5,431 nt of DNA from Pseudomonadota bacterium. GTDB taxonomy: Bacteria; Myxococcota; Polyangia; GCA-2747355; JACKDQ01. Positions within the stretch are counted from its first letter, which is position 1. The number at the start of each line of letters is the position of its first letter. The notes under the pieces were generated by a model, which did no database searches, was not told the DNA's origin, and saw only the letters and a program-made list of their open reading frames with translations. The stretch spans positions 1 to 5,431 of the forward strand of contig JAUVBO010000294.1 in NCBI GenBank assembly GCA_030591195.1, written 5' to 3'. The position numbers and the translations under genes are program-made. Of this stretch, positions 5,271 to 5,431 are shown in pieces.

Positions 5271-5431
5271 TCAATCGTCGGGGTCGTTGAGCATCCGCCG
5301 CACCTCGGCGGAGTAGCATCCCGGGGCCTCGCTGATCACCAGCGGCGCCAGCGCCTGGCAACCGCCCCCGTCTGCGGTCGTAGCGTCCGCCGACGCTTGC
5401 GCCGAGCGGCGCCGAGCGGCAACCAGCAGGC
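5271..5431 (-). CDS. Unidentified protein, C-terminal 52 codons
   Basis: A minus-strand frame is open from the right edge to a TGA at 5273-5271. Its codons end mostly in G or C, as in the neighbouring genes, which supports real coding. The visible peptide begins LLVAARRRSAQASADATTAD, then has GGGCQALAPLVISEAPGCYS and ends VRRMLNDPDD. It holds two Cys 14 residues apart, an Ala/Thr-rich stretch and a charged tail. I do not recognise a family. If the gene is small, the Ala-rich part could follow a signal sequence outside the window. It converges on the lipoprotein gene with 39 bp between stops. Confidence 0.5.
   Translation of the reverse strand, partial: LLVAARRRSAQASADATTADGGGCQALAPLVISEAPGCYSAEVRRMLNDPDD
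5401..5420. repeat. Perfect tandem 10-bp duplication
   Basis: gccgagcggc occurs twice in direct tandem (5401-5410, 5411-5420), inside the partial minus-strand gene, where it encodes the Ala/Arg-rich part. A 10-bp unit is not a multiple of three, so gain or loss of a copy would shift that frame. Confidence 0.85.

Overview
The window is GC-rich DNA, roughly 70% G+C by eye, with strongly G/C-biased third codon positions. Its gene content points to a myxobacterium (Myxococcota, formerly Deltaproteobacteria) or a close relative. The best clue is a protein that joins an MJ0042-type zinc ribbon, a GYF_2 domain, one membrane helix and an AgmX/PglI-type TonB-like C-terminal domain. A Cys-rich lipoprotein with a short Asp/Pro/Gly-rich linker fits the same group. 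This is inferred from gene content; no marker gene fixes the taxon.

Layout, left to right. (1) 1-176, minus: the 5' part of a secreted protein with a signal peptide and a FlgT/LPP20-like start to the mature chain; it runs off the left edge. (2) 179-2242, minus: the 687-aa AgmX-like envelope protein, followed after 2 nt by gene 1, so the two are probably one operon. (3) 2243-2477: intergenic, with a weak terminator-like hairpin and a clear sigma70-type promoter (perfect TATAAT, 17-bp spacer) driving gene 2. (4) 2478-3761, minus: purA, adenylosuccinate synthetase, complete and with its catalytic residues. (5) 3762-3920: a divergent promoter region with a consensus TTGACA for purA, two overlapping perfect 7-bp dyads, and a possible extended -10 for the rightward gene. 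(6) 3921-5231, plus: a 436-aa lipoprotein with 14 further cysteines and beta-sandwich-like segments, function unknown. (7) 5271-5431, minus: the C-terminal 52 codons of an unidentified gene, convergent with the lipoprotein gene.

How they fit together. PurA is a housekeeping enzyme of AMP synthesis and has no evident link to its neighbours. Genes 1 and 2 look like a cell-envelope pair: one protein spanning the inner membrane with a TonB-like periplasmic end, and one exported protein. The lipoprotein gene is separately transcribed and may share regulatory DNA with purA. I see no mobile element, CRISPR array, tRNA, rRNA or defence system. The least explained parts are the AgmX-like protein (internal repeats, a G9 tract in its gene, a very basic periplasmic stretch), the dyads between purA and the lipoprotein gene, and the lipoprotein itself.
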